From: Norana najaformis
Lineage: Eukaryota > Annelida > Clitellata > Crassiclitellata > Hormogastridae
DNA length: 64,000 nucleotides
Assembly: GCA_964023275.1 (NCBI GenBank)
Contig: OZ029921.1
Span: 31,932,230 to 31,996,229, forward strand
Direction of reading: 5' to 3'
Shown here one piece after another: positions 1-11,324 of the stretch. Each line of letters starts with the position of its first letter. Position 1 is the stretch's first letter. The notes under the pieces were generated by a model that was not told the origin of the DNA, did no database searches, and worked only from the letters and a program-made list of their open reading frames with translations. The position numbers were made by a program, and so were the translations under genes.

Positions 1-102
1 ACCGAGAACAGTTCTAATCCAAGGTATGACCAGAGAAAGACAACCAGACAACTATAGCCCTACGGATGATTGATCGTTGTCCATGTACTATTATAATAAT
101 AA

Positions 103-3087
103 TATTCACAAGAAATCAGTGATATAGCCCTCTCTTCTCACCCGCCTGACATATTTGCCTTATCTGAAACCTGGTTTAATTTAAACACCACTCTTGCTCA
201 ATATGAAGACTGTATTCCTCCTGGCTACCATCTTTACAGTACACCTCGTCCCTGCAAACCATCTAGCCCTTCTCATAAAAATCCAACTGGCGATGGTATT
301 GCCTTTCTCACCCGAGAACCTGCCACAGTTTTAGACTCACCTGGTTACTGTTTCCACTCTTTTGAATGTGCATCAATTACGCTTAAACTTCCTCACACAA
401 ATCTGACTATCTTTAATGTATATCGCCCTCCATCCTCCTCTTCATATTCAAGTCCTCCATCGGTCTTCCTGAAAGAATTTACCACCCTCCTCTCTACTGC
501 CGCCACTACACCTCATGAATTTCTGATTACAGGTGACTTCAATATACATGTCGATAACCCCTCTGACACATTTGCTTCTGAATTCCTCACCCTATTGTCC
601 TCAACTAATCTGGTTCAACATGTCAAATTCCCCACCCACATTCACAATCACACACTTGACCTTATTATCACATCATCATTCTCCACTCTATCACCTGATA
701 TATCTTTCTCTTTTGACACGCCATCTGATCATTACCCCATCTTTACCTATCTTAACATTCTTCCGACACCACGTCCTGATCCTGTCTTTCATTCTTTTCG
801 TCGCATCAGTTCAATAAATATTGAAGCCTTCATACAAGATATTTCCTGTTCTGACCTCGTTTTAAATCCACCCTCCTCCCTGAATGACCTTCTCTCTTCC
901 TATAACACCACTCTTTCCACTATCCTTGACAAGCATGCTCCTATTATTACCAAATCCCGTTCTCACTCTAACAATCCTTGGTTCAATTCCTATCTCCAGG
1001 CCTTCAAATCTTTCCGGCGACGCCTTGAACGTGCCTATAAACGCACCAGGGATCCTCAACTTCTCTGTGCCCTTAAATCTGCCACAAATAAATACCATCG
1101 CCTTCTTACTGCAGCTAAACAAAGATTTTACTCCTCACTAGTTCGTTCTCGATCCTCTAGCCCTCGCCTTCTCTGGAAAACCATTAACCAGCTCCTCCAT
1201 CGGAACTCATCTAGCCCACTTCCAAATTCTCTTCCGTCTTCTTCAATAGCCGACTCGTTCTGTTCTTTCTTTTCGAACAAAATTAGTACCCTCCGTCTCT
1301 CTCTTCAATCTCTACTTTCCAAAACCTCCAACAATCCAGCTACTGATGCTCCCTCTTCCACCTATGACAGCCCACCTTCCCCACCTCGATCCTCATTTTC
1401 TGCTTTTCAACCTACATCAGAGACCGAAATACTAAATCTGCTAAAATCTCTCCCAAACAAACAATGTGAACTTGACCCTATACCTACCTCCTTATTGAAA
1501 GACTGTGCATCTGTCCTTGTTCCAATTATTACCAAAATAGTTAACCTCTCCCTCTCTACTGGAAATTTTCCCCTTCTTTTTAAACACTCTCTTGTTACCC
1601 CTCTTCTCAAGAAATCATCTCTCGACAAGAAAATCCTTTCTAACTACCGGCCTGTTTCTAACCTGACTTTCATCTCCAAATTAACTGAACGGATTGTCCT
1701 CTCTCGAATCAATGACTATTTAGCTTCTAACTCACTCATTAACCCACACCAGTCTGGTTTTACTAAACGCCACTCAACCGAAACTCTGCTGACATCTCTC
1801 TACAACAAGCTTGTTTCTGCCATTTCTCATCAACAGGTTTCTTGCCTCTGTCTCCTCGATATCTCTGCAGCCTTCGACACCATAGATCACAATATCTTAC
1901 TCCACCGACTTTCAACCTGGTTTGGTTTTGCTGACACTGCTCTCCTATGGATACAGTCTTATCTCTCCTCCCGCTCTTTCTCTGTTAAAACTTCGGAAGC
2001 CTCTTCTAAGTCATGCCCTCTCACTTGCGGAGTTCCACAAGGCTCCGTTCTTGGACCTCTTCTGTTTATCCTCTACACTACCCCACTCAGTTCACTCATT
2101 AAAGCATCCTCCGTTGACCATCACCTCTATGCTGATGACACCCAACTATTCATCTCTTTCTCTCCAAATTGTTTCAATGAATCTACAGATCATCTTCTTT
2201 GTGTGGTTAAACAAATCTCCTCTTGGATGACATCTAATCTCTTATGCCTGAACCCATCTAAAACTGAATTCATACTTATCGGCCTACGTGACCAGCTCAA
2301 GAAAATTCCTGACCCCTCTATCTCCCTCAGCCTGGACTCTGCCTCCACCCACACCTTTAATACTAACTCTTCTGTCCGTAATTTAGGTGTTATTTTCGAC
2401 CAGAACCTTACTTTTTCTGATCATATCACCCATCTTTCCCGCTCTTGCTTTATGCATATCCGCGACCTTCGCAGAATCCGTCCTATGCTTGACTTCAAAA
2501 CCGCATCTATCATTGCCACATCCATAGTCCATGCAAAACTTGACTACTGCAATTCACTTTTCCTCAATATTGACACAACCCAGATACATCGCCTACAAGC
2601 TATCCAGAATGCTCTCGCACGTGCTGTCACCAAAACCCCCAAACACCATCACATCACCCCTGTTCTCAAATCACTGCACTGGCTTAAAATACCAGAACGA
2701 ATAGAGTACAAGGTCTTATCCCTCACCTACAACACACTTCAATCCTCCCAACCCTCCTATCTTCGTCAATTATTTACTATCCAACCACTCCGTTCAACCC
2801 GCTCCTCATCTGTCCTAACACTTCTTCGCCCTCCAGTCACCTCATCCTTAAAATTTGGAAATCGCTCGATAGCCATAGCTGCCCCACCCCTTTGGAATAA
2901 ACTCCCGCCAGAATTGCGACAGTTGTCTGGTCCATCATACGAACTCACCAACACTTCACCTCTTTCAGTTTCTGCGCAGGTCTTTCACTCAAGACTGAAA
3001 ACACTTCTTTTCCAAAAATCTTATCCTGATTCTTCCTCTTCCTCTTATCTCTCTTCTCGCTTCAATTTCAAACAGCATCCACCGTAG
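103..3087 (+). CDS. Endonuclease-reverse transcriptase of a LINE (N-terminus missing)
   Basis: This would make the apurinic-like endonuclease and reverse transcriptase that nick target DNA and prime reverse transcription of the element's own RNA. Endonuclease motifs visible in frame are SETWF (about 163-177), YRPP, GDFNIHVD (about 532-555), HTLDLIIT and SDHYPI (about 724-741). Reverse transcriptase motifs are AAFDTIDHNIL (about 1868-1900), GVPQGSVLGPLLF (about 2029-2070) and YADDTQLF with the catalytic Asp pair at 2134-2139. A C-terminal LWNKLPPELRQ / FHSRLKTLLF segment, typical of the CR1/L2 group, lies near 2890-3020. The first in-frame Met is at about 610 or later, but homology clearly starts upstream, so the N-terminus is truncated. 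No frameshift or stop was seen. It is unlikely to be mobile by itself because of the truncation. Confidence 0.9.
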   Translation, partial: YSQEISDIALSSHPPDIFALSETWFNLNTTLAQYEDCIPPGYHLYSTPRPCKPSSPSHKNPTGDGIAFLTREPATVLDSPGYCFHSFECASITLKLPHTNLTIFNVYRPPSSSSYSSPPSVFLKEFTTLLSTAATTPHEFLITGDFNIHVDNPSDTFASEFLTLLSSTNLVQHVKFPTHIHNHTLDLIITSSFSTLSPDISFSFDTPSDHYPIFTYLNILPTPRPDPVFHSFRRISSINIEAFIQDISCSDLVLNPPSSLNDLLSSYNTTLSTILDKHAPIITKSRSHSNNPWFNSYLQAFKSFRRRLERAYKRTRDPQLLCALKSATNKYHRLLTAAKQRFYSSLVRSRSSSPRLLWKTINQLLHRNSSSPLPNSLPSSSIADSFCSFFSNKISTLRLSLQSLLSKTSNNPATDAPSSTYDSPPSPPRSSFSAFQPTSETEILNLLKSLPNKQCELDPIPTSLLKDCASVLVPIITKIVNLSLSTGNFPLLFKHSLVTPLLKKSSLDKKILSNYRPVSNLTFISKLTERIVLSRINDYLASNSLINPHQSGFTKRHSTETLLTSLYNKLVSAISHQQVSCLCLLDISAAFDTIDHNILLHRLSTWFGFADTALLWIQSYLSSRSFSVKTSEASSKSCPLTCGVPQGSVLGPLLFILYTTPLSSLIKASSVDHHLYADDTQLFISFSPNCFNESTDHLLCVVKQISSWMTSNLLCLNPSKTEFILIGLRDQLKKIPDPSISLSLDSASTHTFNTNSSVRNLGVIFDQNLTFSDHITHLSRSCFMHIRDLRRIRPMLDFKTASIIATSIVHAKLDYCNSLFLNIDTTQIHRLQAIQNALARAVTKTPKHHHITPVLKSLHWLKIPERIEYKVLSLTYNTLQSSQPSYLRQLFTIQPLRSTRSSSVLTLLRPPVTSSLKFGNRSIAIAAPPLWNKLPPELRQLSGPSYELTNTSPLSVSAQVFHSRLKTLLFQKSYPDSSSSSYLSSRFNFKQHPP

Positions 3088-3249
3088 CCGTCCGACTGTC
3101 TGAGTGCCTGACTCCTGGATCTTGACCCTTTTGCCTATCGATTTTGTTTTGACTGAGCGCCTGTGAATAAGCTGGTTCCCGCGACTTAGCTTTCGTTGAG
3201 CGCTGTAGAAATCTCGAGATTACGATTATGATTACGATTACGATTATTA
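103..3249 (+). mobile_element. CR1/L2-type non-LTR retrotransposon, 5'-truncated, coding frame open
   Basis: One frame stays open from about position 103 to the stop at 3085-3087 and carries an endonuclease followed by a reverse transcriptase. It is followed by about 160 bp of 3' UTR ending in short ATTACG-like units (3219-3249), the usual kind of tail for this clade. The 5' end is cut just before the endonuclease active-site motifs, so the element start, any first ORF and the initiator codon are missing. Related 3' ends recur at 43.04-43.46 kb, 43.81-43.94 kb (inverted) and 44.2-44.65 kb, which defines a family in this genome. Absence of stops over about 995 codons points to a recent insertion. 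The exact clade (CR1, L2 or a relative) is my inference from the motif wording. Confidence 0.9.
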
Positions 3250-4299
3250 AATGCAAGCGACAGTTTGCAGTCTATACGGAATACTTTGTCAGGATTCTCA
3301 GAAAGATCGAAACGTGACCAAACAAAAGAGTAATGTTGTCATTTTCCAGCCATTATGTAATAGCCTAGTTCACCTATTTTCAGTGGACCTCAGTCGTACG
3401 CACATTCACAGTAGGCATAATTTTAGTCAAATTGCTTGCGTGGGGGAGGGGCAAGAGCATTTCTAAGGGGACACTACATTCTGGCAGTCCACTATGCACG
3501 GGTCTGGTCTGAGGAGGGTCGGCATATAACCAAGAGGTGCGCTGGGGGCCAACCGCCCCCTCGCCTATGGCTAAATCCGACACTCGGTGGGTCGTGTTTT
3601 CAATGGGGAGGAGGACGAGAGGCAATGAGGCATGGGCTAGTGTTGATAAAGATTTTTGACGTGAGAGATTTAGCAAGTAATATAATGGCTTTTTGAACTG
3701 CGTGGTCTGGGTTCAAATCCAAGTCCTCTTGGAAATTGATAACACACGGCATTGAAAGCATTCCTTTGAGCTTGTGAGCTGAATTTACATTTCCTTGACT
3801 GAAATTATTATTAATTACTACTGTTAATAATAAATAACGAACATAGCTGAAATTTTCGAGTAGTCCTACACACGCCCGATTCTTGTTTGGACTCGAGTAC
3901 TTCCGAGTACTCGAATACTCGAGGCAGCATTACCTAGGTGGCTGAAAATAGTATCATGCCTAAACTTTTCAATAAAAATGGGGTGGTGTAACGTCAACTT
4001 AGTTGTTAAGCTTTCGTATGGGGTTAAAGGTGGAAAATGAGTTCAGAGCGTATCACTGGAAAGTTTCTATTGGAAATGTAACTTAAAATTGAAACGGATT
4101 TTGTGTGCAAATGACTGAATTTTTAGGGGGTTAAATAAGTCCAGTTTGCACTCTTTTGTGAATAATAGGTTATTTCTTTTTTCACCTATTCACTCTGCGG
4201 AATCCGGGGCGAAGCTCCGGCCACAAACCATTTTAATATTTTTTTGGCAAATTTTACTAATGCATTTGGAAAAGAACTCTAAACGAAATTATTATTTCT
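3250..4299. other. Gene-free stretch with a palindromic TCGAGTACT-like cluster
   Basis: No coding region could be supported. Around 3858-3935 the sequence alternates between TCGAGTA and its complement (for example near 3890-3925), a palindromic texture often seen at ends of non-autonomous DNA transposons. I could not find the partner end. Confidence 0.35.
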
Positions 4300-4432
4300 A
4301 CATTTATTATTTCTGCATTTATTAGGCGCCACTATCTAATGCCTTAGCATCAATCGATGGCGCCGAGCAATTGTGAGTGAAGGACTTGCTCAAGGTCCCT
4401 ATACAATAACCGCCTAGGATGAGGCTTGAAAT
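4300..4432 (-). repeat. tRNA-derived SINE, 5'-truncated copy
   Basis: The complement reads through the shared SINE body (motif GAGCAAGTCCTTCACT, then CAATTGCTC) and ends with the 3' segment TAGATAGTGGCGCCTAATAAATG. The tRNA-like promoter boxes are lost or degraded. Same family as the copies at 13.55, 24.96 and 27.9 kb. Confidence 0.7.
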
Positions 4433-4664
4433 AGAGACACCTAATAGTTGAAGAGCACATATTTAACCTGATATCTTACCCGAGTGTTTCCTCGTAATCT
4501 TCGGGGAGTTTCCTTGCATTTAAGGATTTATTTAGTACGCATACAATTATGCCTGTCCTGGGGGCCTAATTTCTCGAAATTCTCGTCCAGTACTCGCTCG
4601 ACGCTGCAGCCTGTCAACAACGTATAGCGTTGCTCGAGCTGCATATCCCGCGAGATAACAAGGC

Positions 4665-4730
4665 ACTGGCGCCTACGTCATAAATGTCACGTGACACGAA
4701 ATCGAGCGGCCATGTTGGGGTCGGTTGTCG
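4665..4730 (+). promoter_or_regulatory. Candidate promoter of the CTTNBP2NL-like gene
   Basis: A compact GC-richer patch holds a CRE-like TACGTCA (about 4673-4679), a palindromic E-box TGTCACGTGACA (about 4685-4696) and a YY1-like GCGGCCATGTTGG (about 4706-4718). Such motif combinations are typical of TATA-less animal promoters. It lies about 330 bp upstream of the proposed start codon, which itself sits in another YY1-like context (CATGGCGGC). Transcription start and any 5' UTR intron are not determined. Confidence 0.4.
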
Positions 4731-5034
4731 GGGATCGCTAAGTTATTTCTAAAAATTATTGGTGAAGTGGAGGCTCGGATGTTAAACGGATCGGAAGTGC
4801 ACAGGAGCAGAAGATGATTTGTATGGTCCGCAAAACAAGAGACGCGTCATTTCAGAGGATTACTGAGTGATTTTGTTTGGATTTATGATCTAGACTGGTG
4901 CAGATGATTGGTCATGTATTGTTATTCTTCTGACTGACGTTAATAACATTGAACCACCCCTCCTTTCCATACTCGCACTGAGTTTGACAGAAGTAACATG
5001 ATGGAATTGTAAGGTTTGACGCGTGAATTTCAGC

Positions 5035-8000
5035 ATGGCGGCCGCAGGAAATGACAGTCCTAAGAAGAAGCGGACGGCTGATGATAATATTAAGCGCCAC
5101 AAACACATTAGCGTTAGTACTCGTGAAATTTCAAATGAATAAATGTTTTTATGGTATTGCATTTACGGTAACAGTGAAGCTAATTCACTTGGTTAATTAA
5201 GCGGGTGTTAAGTGTGATTTTGATTTAACGCCTGGACGAGACGCGTCAAGAAGCTAGAATTTTAATGAACAAATCTTTATGTAGCACAGCTTAAACTTCG
5301 CCATATCGGTTTAGAATGACGGAGGTTATAGTTTATGTTGCACTTTTTGAATTATGATATTATCATACATGCTTTTGTCTTTACATTTCTGTGGGTAACA
5401 CAAAACAAGTTTGGGGGCAACTCAGTGATGTACACCCTAAATGCAAATGGGGCAAGAATGCCGTTTTGGCCATCTGGATGTGCTCTTGTTGAGAAGAATG
5501 CCATGTTTCTTTGTGTTTATTTCTGTTGTTAAATGGAAGCTTTGAATCTTTTCAGAGACAGAGTCGAATGGAGTTGAGTAAGACTGACATGCTGCAGCTG
5601 CTGAGTCACCTTGAGACTGAGCTACAGGCCCGGGATCATGTCATTGCTACATTAAAGGTATACATGTATGCACGTTTCTAAACATTTATACATATATGGT
5701 ACATTTTAACAGCCTGTCAAAGGCATGGAAACATCGCTACCAAACAGTTTTAAACAGATGTGACGTACAGTAAGCGAAGAATGTCTCTCGAGCGGTTTGC
5801 AGCAGTAGAGTTTGAAGCTTTGGTGGAAAATTGTTCCAGGAGAACAGACCTTTGCGCATGAAAGCACAATTTGCTCAAATCATTGTATGACATTGTGGGA
5901 CCATCCGGTCCAAACATGCTGCAGAACACAGTGTATGTTGATCCAGCTGGCTCAAGACAAGAACAAGGAGCTCATTGGTTCGTTTTAGGAATACAGTGAT
6001 TCTTGAGGCCTGTCATATTAGGAAAGTGTTGAAGGTAGTTCTCTGTTCAGGTGAGAGGCAGTGCAGTGTCGCTTGCAAATAGAATGCTATTGGAGCTGAC
6101 CTAATCAGTGCAACATCCATTACAGACTGGTGCCATGTCTTTATGGCAACCAAAATCAAGGTTGTTAGTGTTATCTGCCAAGGAAGTTGTTTGTTTCCGA
6201 AGCTGTTGACATTCCACAGGCCGAATAATGAACAAGCCGCATCTCCACTGTCTTCATCTGAAGTACGCGTGGGTTTTGGCCAACTGCTTTACTGTGTCTG
6301 TGGATACTTTATGTACTTGGAGAACTAGTTTCCTTACTTTTCATACAACCATGTGTCTGCTGCAGTTGGTTGATCTGGTACAGTTCTATAGATGCACCTT
6401 CCTAGCAGGTTCTGATGTGTCACACCCTGCATGAAACAAACAGTTTCCCTCATATTTAAATGAATTTCACCAAAATGAAGATGATTGTGAACATTTATTG
6501 TTTCATCAGTCGTAATTTATCCAAACATAAAAATATATATTGTCCAGGAGAACAAGAAATTAGAGTTCAGCACCGAGATAGCCTTGCCAGGTATTTATGT
6601 GCCAAAGTGCACAATGTATGCTTCATGATGTAACATGTTTTCGATGCATTTTTGTGCTGCCTTTTTTCATACTGCTGTAATTTGCACACCATGGCTTATA
6701 TTAACATATTAGGTAAATCTACAACATATAAAATTGTTGTACGTATTGTAAGCATAATAAGTTAAACTCATTATTGAAATACTATTTGTGACAGCATTTG
6801 TAACTTTAGTGTTCATATAATAAAGTGACATTTTATTAGTCCATATTACCATGATATTTTTGTATAAATATGATGACTTGTTACTGGTTTTTATCTTCTA
6901 GTCTGCATACTGTTTCAGGCAGAAAAAGCAAAGCATTTTCTATATCAGGCAAAGTATGGTCGATTCAGCTTAAGCGATCCATTGTATGCACTGCAGCGAG
7001 ATTCGGAGGCTGATAGGGATGCAGCGATGAGAGCCATGTATGACGACCCACTAACCCAGCTGGATAAGCTCATTTGTACTCAACACGAGGCACAGAAGCA
7101 GATGAAGGAACAGCTACAGGTTATTGACAAGAGGTATTACAAGGTAATTATGCAGTTGTTACCAGGTACAGCTTAAGAAATTTGTTTTTTAGGAGTAAAT
7201 AAATTTGAACCATATTCCAGACAAGTTCCCCAGGACAAGGAGGCTTCTCCATAATCACCAATTTTCACACTCGTAGCTTTTCTTTAATGAAGTATGCTTA
7301 ACTGATTCTTATTTTGCGGGTGAGAGCACAATTTTTAAAGGTTGGTTTGCTGTTAACCCTCTTTGAGATTGTGTGACAAACACGGTGCTCAAAGATCTGT
7401 TGTCAATTTAAGGTTGCTTCTTCTTGTTGCTGTGCCGCTGTTTCATTTAAATTGTCATTTTAATGGTTGCTATAAACATTGCAGCATTATCTATTTTGTT
7501 GTCCTTTGTTGTTTATTAAAGTTGTAGACTTGCCATTGTTGTTTACCATTACTTTTATTTATTGTTGTTGTTGCTGCTGTTCATTGTTGTTCATTATTGT
7601 TGTTTATTATTCATATGTATTGTTTTGGGTCACTGCAGTTAAGTGTGTTGATTAAATTTGTGCTAAACTATTGTTTTCTATATCTGCTGTTATTGAAGCT
7701 ATTGTTCATTGTTAATGTTGTTTATTACAATTGTTTATTGATGTTTTTCACTGTTAGTTATTGCTGTTGGTCACTGCTGCTGCTTTTTTGCTTTGTTTAG
7801 ATTTGCACTGAACTTGAAGATGAAAAATGGAAGCACAATCATGACTTAGAACAAGGAGACAGTGTGGTTTTCATGCTGGAAAAAGACAGAGAACGTCTTC
7901 AGCATGAGGTATTTATAGTATCAAGAGAGATTTAGCATGAGGTAAAGTAGCATACCCAAGATCATTTCATTTAGTGTTTCTGGGAGCGGTTGTTTAATGG

Positions 8001-10360
8001 AGAAGTAGATGGCTGTTCGAAAAGATTTTGTAGATAGTCTTTAGGTTTTCATTGGCACTGAATTCTTTTGTACGTTGCATTGGTGAAATTTATACAGAAA
8101 AACTGCTAAACGGTTTTAGTGTAAAATCTCAGAGTAGAGGTAATAAAAAGCAGTAAAAGTAACAATTTCATGGCTGTCGCAACACTGTTTAGAAACGTGG
8201 TTGAAGAATGAAAGGTCTTTCAGGTGAAACGTGAGCATAATAACTACAGCATTACTAACACAGGGCACTTTTTAAAATTGTCTCCAGTTGGGCTTTGCAA
8301 AAGTGGACACTAAGTAAGGATGTAAGTGTGTTCATTAATGTCTAGGTATGTGTTAAATGCAAGCAAATTGGATTTTGTGACGTAGATTATGTAAAAGATT
8401 AGTACATTTTGCCATTATGCTGGTACTTGCGTGTTTGCATTTTAACTTTATGGTAAAATCTGATGAATCTGATTTGTAAATAAAATGCACTTTTTGTTCA
8501 TTTTAGGTGGAACTGGAAAGGAGCCAGAACAAGAATCTAGAGGCTGAAGTTCAAAGTGTATCGAATGAACTTGCGAAGTTTGCTCGGCACAGAGAGGTTG
8601 TCCTCAAGTTGATAAAGAAACGCTCACAGATTGTGAATGATCTGAGTGAAACAAAAAGCAGTATTGTCAGTGTAGAAGAGGCCTTGCAGAAGGCAAAAGC
8701 AGACACACAACAGATGGAGGAGCGCCTCACAGAAGAGTGCTCCAAATGTGTGCACATAGAGGCTGTTGCCCAGCAGCAGCTCGGAGTTGCAGGCATGGAA
8801 CGGGAGCAGCTTCTGTCGCGGCTTTCGCTCGTCGAGCGACAGAACCGGGAACTCTATGTTGAACTGGAGAGGTTACGAAGCGCAATTGGCCCGAGGTCCA
8901 GACATAACCCAACACCCATGGTGGCATCAGACGGCGTTGCTGTGATTAACTTGAACGACGGCGGATTGGGACCTCAGACGAAACATACGCTTGCCTCTCT
9001 GGCAGAAGCACATGCTCATAGTTCCATGGGTGCTGGGGATGCTAGGTTACCACATGCAAAAGTTGTGGCACATGTTGTACCTGTTGGGGTCATGCCCCAG
9101 CCAAGGGTTGTAGAAGCTTCTAAGACTGGACCTGTGCCAGAGATAAATACCGGTTCAAAGTTTGTGGCCGGTCATCAGGTTGTCCTTGCCAAGCCAACAG
9201 ACGTACGAATGCCGCCTGTGGTCGAACTGGGTTCTGCTTCATCACCTGGCATGGTTTCCATGACAACGACATCTGGAACACGAATTTCCGTCGCCGTGTC
9301 TAGTTCCGCAAATCAACTACGGAAGCAGACGCCAGCTGTGGCTGGGCGAATTGTCCCGCCTCCAGTACCTCCGAACAAGCCTCAGGTGTCAATCACTCAA
9401 CCGCGACTTCCGACGGCACCTCATGTTAGCAGTTCCGGTCGAGCGATCCCGATTGCTCAGCCTTCCAAACCCCAACCTCAAGCAAAGTACGGAATAGCTT
9501 TTACTCAAGATCGAATGTCGGTACCTGACAGTAAGCCAGTCTTGACTGCAGGTGGAGCCACCTCACGGCAACAGCCAGTACCATCTAGTCAGACAGGCAC
9601 CAGCAGCCACATAGCGATGGTTGTTGGCGAGACGTCAACCGTTCACAAACATCCATCTCAGGTCTGTGTTAACATTAAGTAGCGATTATCTGTAAGGCAT
9701 ACGCTTCTGAGGTTGGTGGTTGTGGATGTGTGTTTCATAGGGTTTTAAAGCATGCCAAATCGTGATAGCATTATGTGGATGCCATCTACAATCCCACGTC
9801 TTTGTAAGTGAAGATTTTAAAAATCTCAGTGTTATTTTTAGAAATATGAAGATGAATTATCTCTGGTAAGTCTGGAGAAATGGAAATTTTATAGGAACTT
9901 TCATGTAAAAGGTTTTCATTTCACTTGAGTTATTCTACATGAGAAAAACTGATTTATTTATGAACATGTAAAAACAATTTCATTGGCCTCGCTTCATAGG
10001 CTGTGCATGGGTTGTGCAAGATATACTTGGAAGGATTGATTTCATTGTCATTACAGTACCCTGGATAATTTTATTGGTTTATTATTACTCTTGTAGTCTT
10101 TTAATCGCATCTAGTAAGAAGTTTTACTATTATTGCAGTCTGTAAGAACGATCTCTGTTGGATTTTTGGTACAAGCACAGCAGCATGTTGAGTGGTATTG
10201 CCACGATATATCCTCAGAACAGAGCAATCTCTTTCGTGACAGAATACAGCAGATACCTCTTGGCCTTGAGATGACTTGGCATAAGGATGGCATAATGTTG
10301 GATGTCATGCATCATTATGACTCAGATTCTGATATAAGCAAACGGGAACGTGGTTCTTAA
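5035..10360 (+). CDS. CTTNBP2NL: CTTNBP2 N-terminal-like protein (cortactin-binding scaffold), 6 coding exons
   Basis: Exons: 5035-5112, 5556-5657, 6919-7143, 7801-7908, 8507-9661 and 10139-10360. All junctions are GT-AG and phase 0; product about 629 aa, near the usual length of vertebrate CTTNBP2NL. Family members bind cortactin and the STRIPAK complex and act on cortical actin. Evidence: residues about 30-60 carry ELSKTDMLQLLSHLETELQARD, the family hallmark (in parts), then YGRFSLSDPLYALQRD (about 75-90), VVFMLEKDRERLQHE (about 158-171) and a long coiled coil to about residue 297. A Ser/Pro-rich tail has PPPVPPNKP (455-463), matching the cortactin SH3-binding motif of the family. There are no ankyrin repeats, unlike full CTTNBP2. 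The first exon (MAAAGND...) and last exon (10139-10360, no recognisable domain) rest on splice phase only. If the last intron is retained, translation stops at 9680-9682. Confidence 0.85.
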
Positions 10361-10730
10361 ATTCAGGCTTAGAATGCAACCTTATTATAATGCATCTTTG
10401 TTGTAATGCGTTACTTGGTAAGGCTTCCAACGATGACATTCTAAAAGGCTCTATTGCCTGCAGGTAAAATTACATTTTATTAAGCTAACCGCTGCAATTG
10501 CTGTGCAACTGCCTTGAAATCCTAATAATTTTATAGTAGAGTATGCAGCACTATGTACGTTTTAGAATTTTTAGAATGTAATAGGCACTTTAAGCTGTTA
10601 CGTTTAATCATTTTGCCACAATTGGCTTGTCAGGGATATTTATCTGCATCAACTTGGTCAACATAAACAATTGTGGAGTTGCATTTGTCTTTCTGGTCGT
10701 ATGGAGAATCATAAGCACTGAATTCAACTT

Positions 10731-10825
10731 TGGGGTCGTCCATAAAGAATGTCCGCAGAGAAGGGAGGAAGGGAGGGGTCAGCCAAATGCAGACAAGAGG
10801 ATAGGTCAGAGGGGTGCAAATTAGA
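10731..10825 (+). repeat. Solo end of a TIR element (GGGGTCGTCCATAAAG family)
   Basis: TGGGGTCGTCCATAAAG at 10731 followed by an AGGGAGG-rich stretch and GTCAGCCAAATGCAGACAAG is the same end as the left end of the 16.3-kb element. No partner end was seen nearby, so this is a fragment. Confidence 0.5.
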
Positions 10826-11249
10826 TAATTTTTTGCTAATGACCCCTTCTAACTTCAGTCTACTCTTTAATTTGCTGATTTTGAAAAATGAGCATTTTGG
10901 GGTTTATATCTGGATTTTCTGTCTCGTATTTTTGCATTGGTATTTCCACCATTTAAAATAAGTACACGGGATTGACATTTTGTTAAAAGAAATTGAAAGA
11001 TAGAAACTGTTATTAACATGCAAATGAAGAAGACTATGTGAACTTATATGTTAAACATTTGCGCCTCTTTGCTTCGTCATCCTGCATGTGTGTCTGTATG
11101 ATGATGGCCTTAGGTGCATGGCCTGGCTGTATGTTTGTGATAGTGAACACTAGCGCTGTTTGGCTAAAAATATAAGAACAAAAAAGGCTTGTTTAGAAAT
11201 GGGGGCATGATGCAGTGGGATTTTTCCCAGAAGGGCATGCAGATGCATA

Positions 11250-11287
11250 TATGTATATATATATATTTATACATTACATATATATAC

Positions 11288-11320
<33 letters not shown>
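11250..11320. repeat. AT/ATAC dinucleotide microsatellite
   Basis: Alternating TA with ATAC interruptions from about 11250 to 11320. Confidence 0.85.

Positions 11321-11324
<4 letters not shown>

Noticed and set aside
862-1628. Minus-strand and second-frame open stretches within the LINE
   Set aside because: Shadows of the endonuclease-reverse transcriptase frame.
3436-3696. 86-codon + strand frame and 98-codon minus frame after the LINE
   Set aside because: No motif and no consistent start or splice sites; both strands open in a GC-richer patch.
3690-3725. tRNA-like B box GGTTCAAATCC
   Set aside because: No A box at the right distance and no cloverleaf could be drawn; at best a weak SINE remnant.
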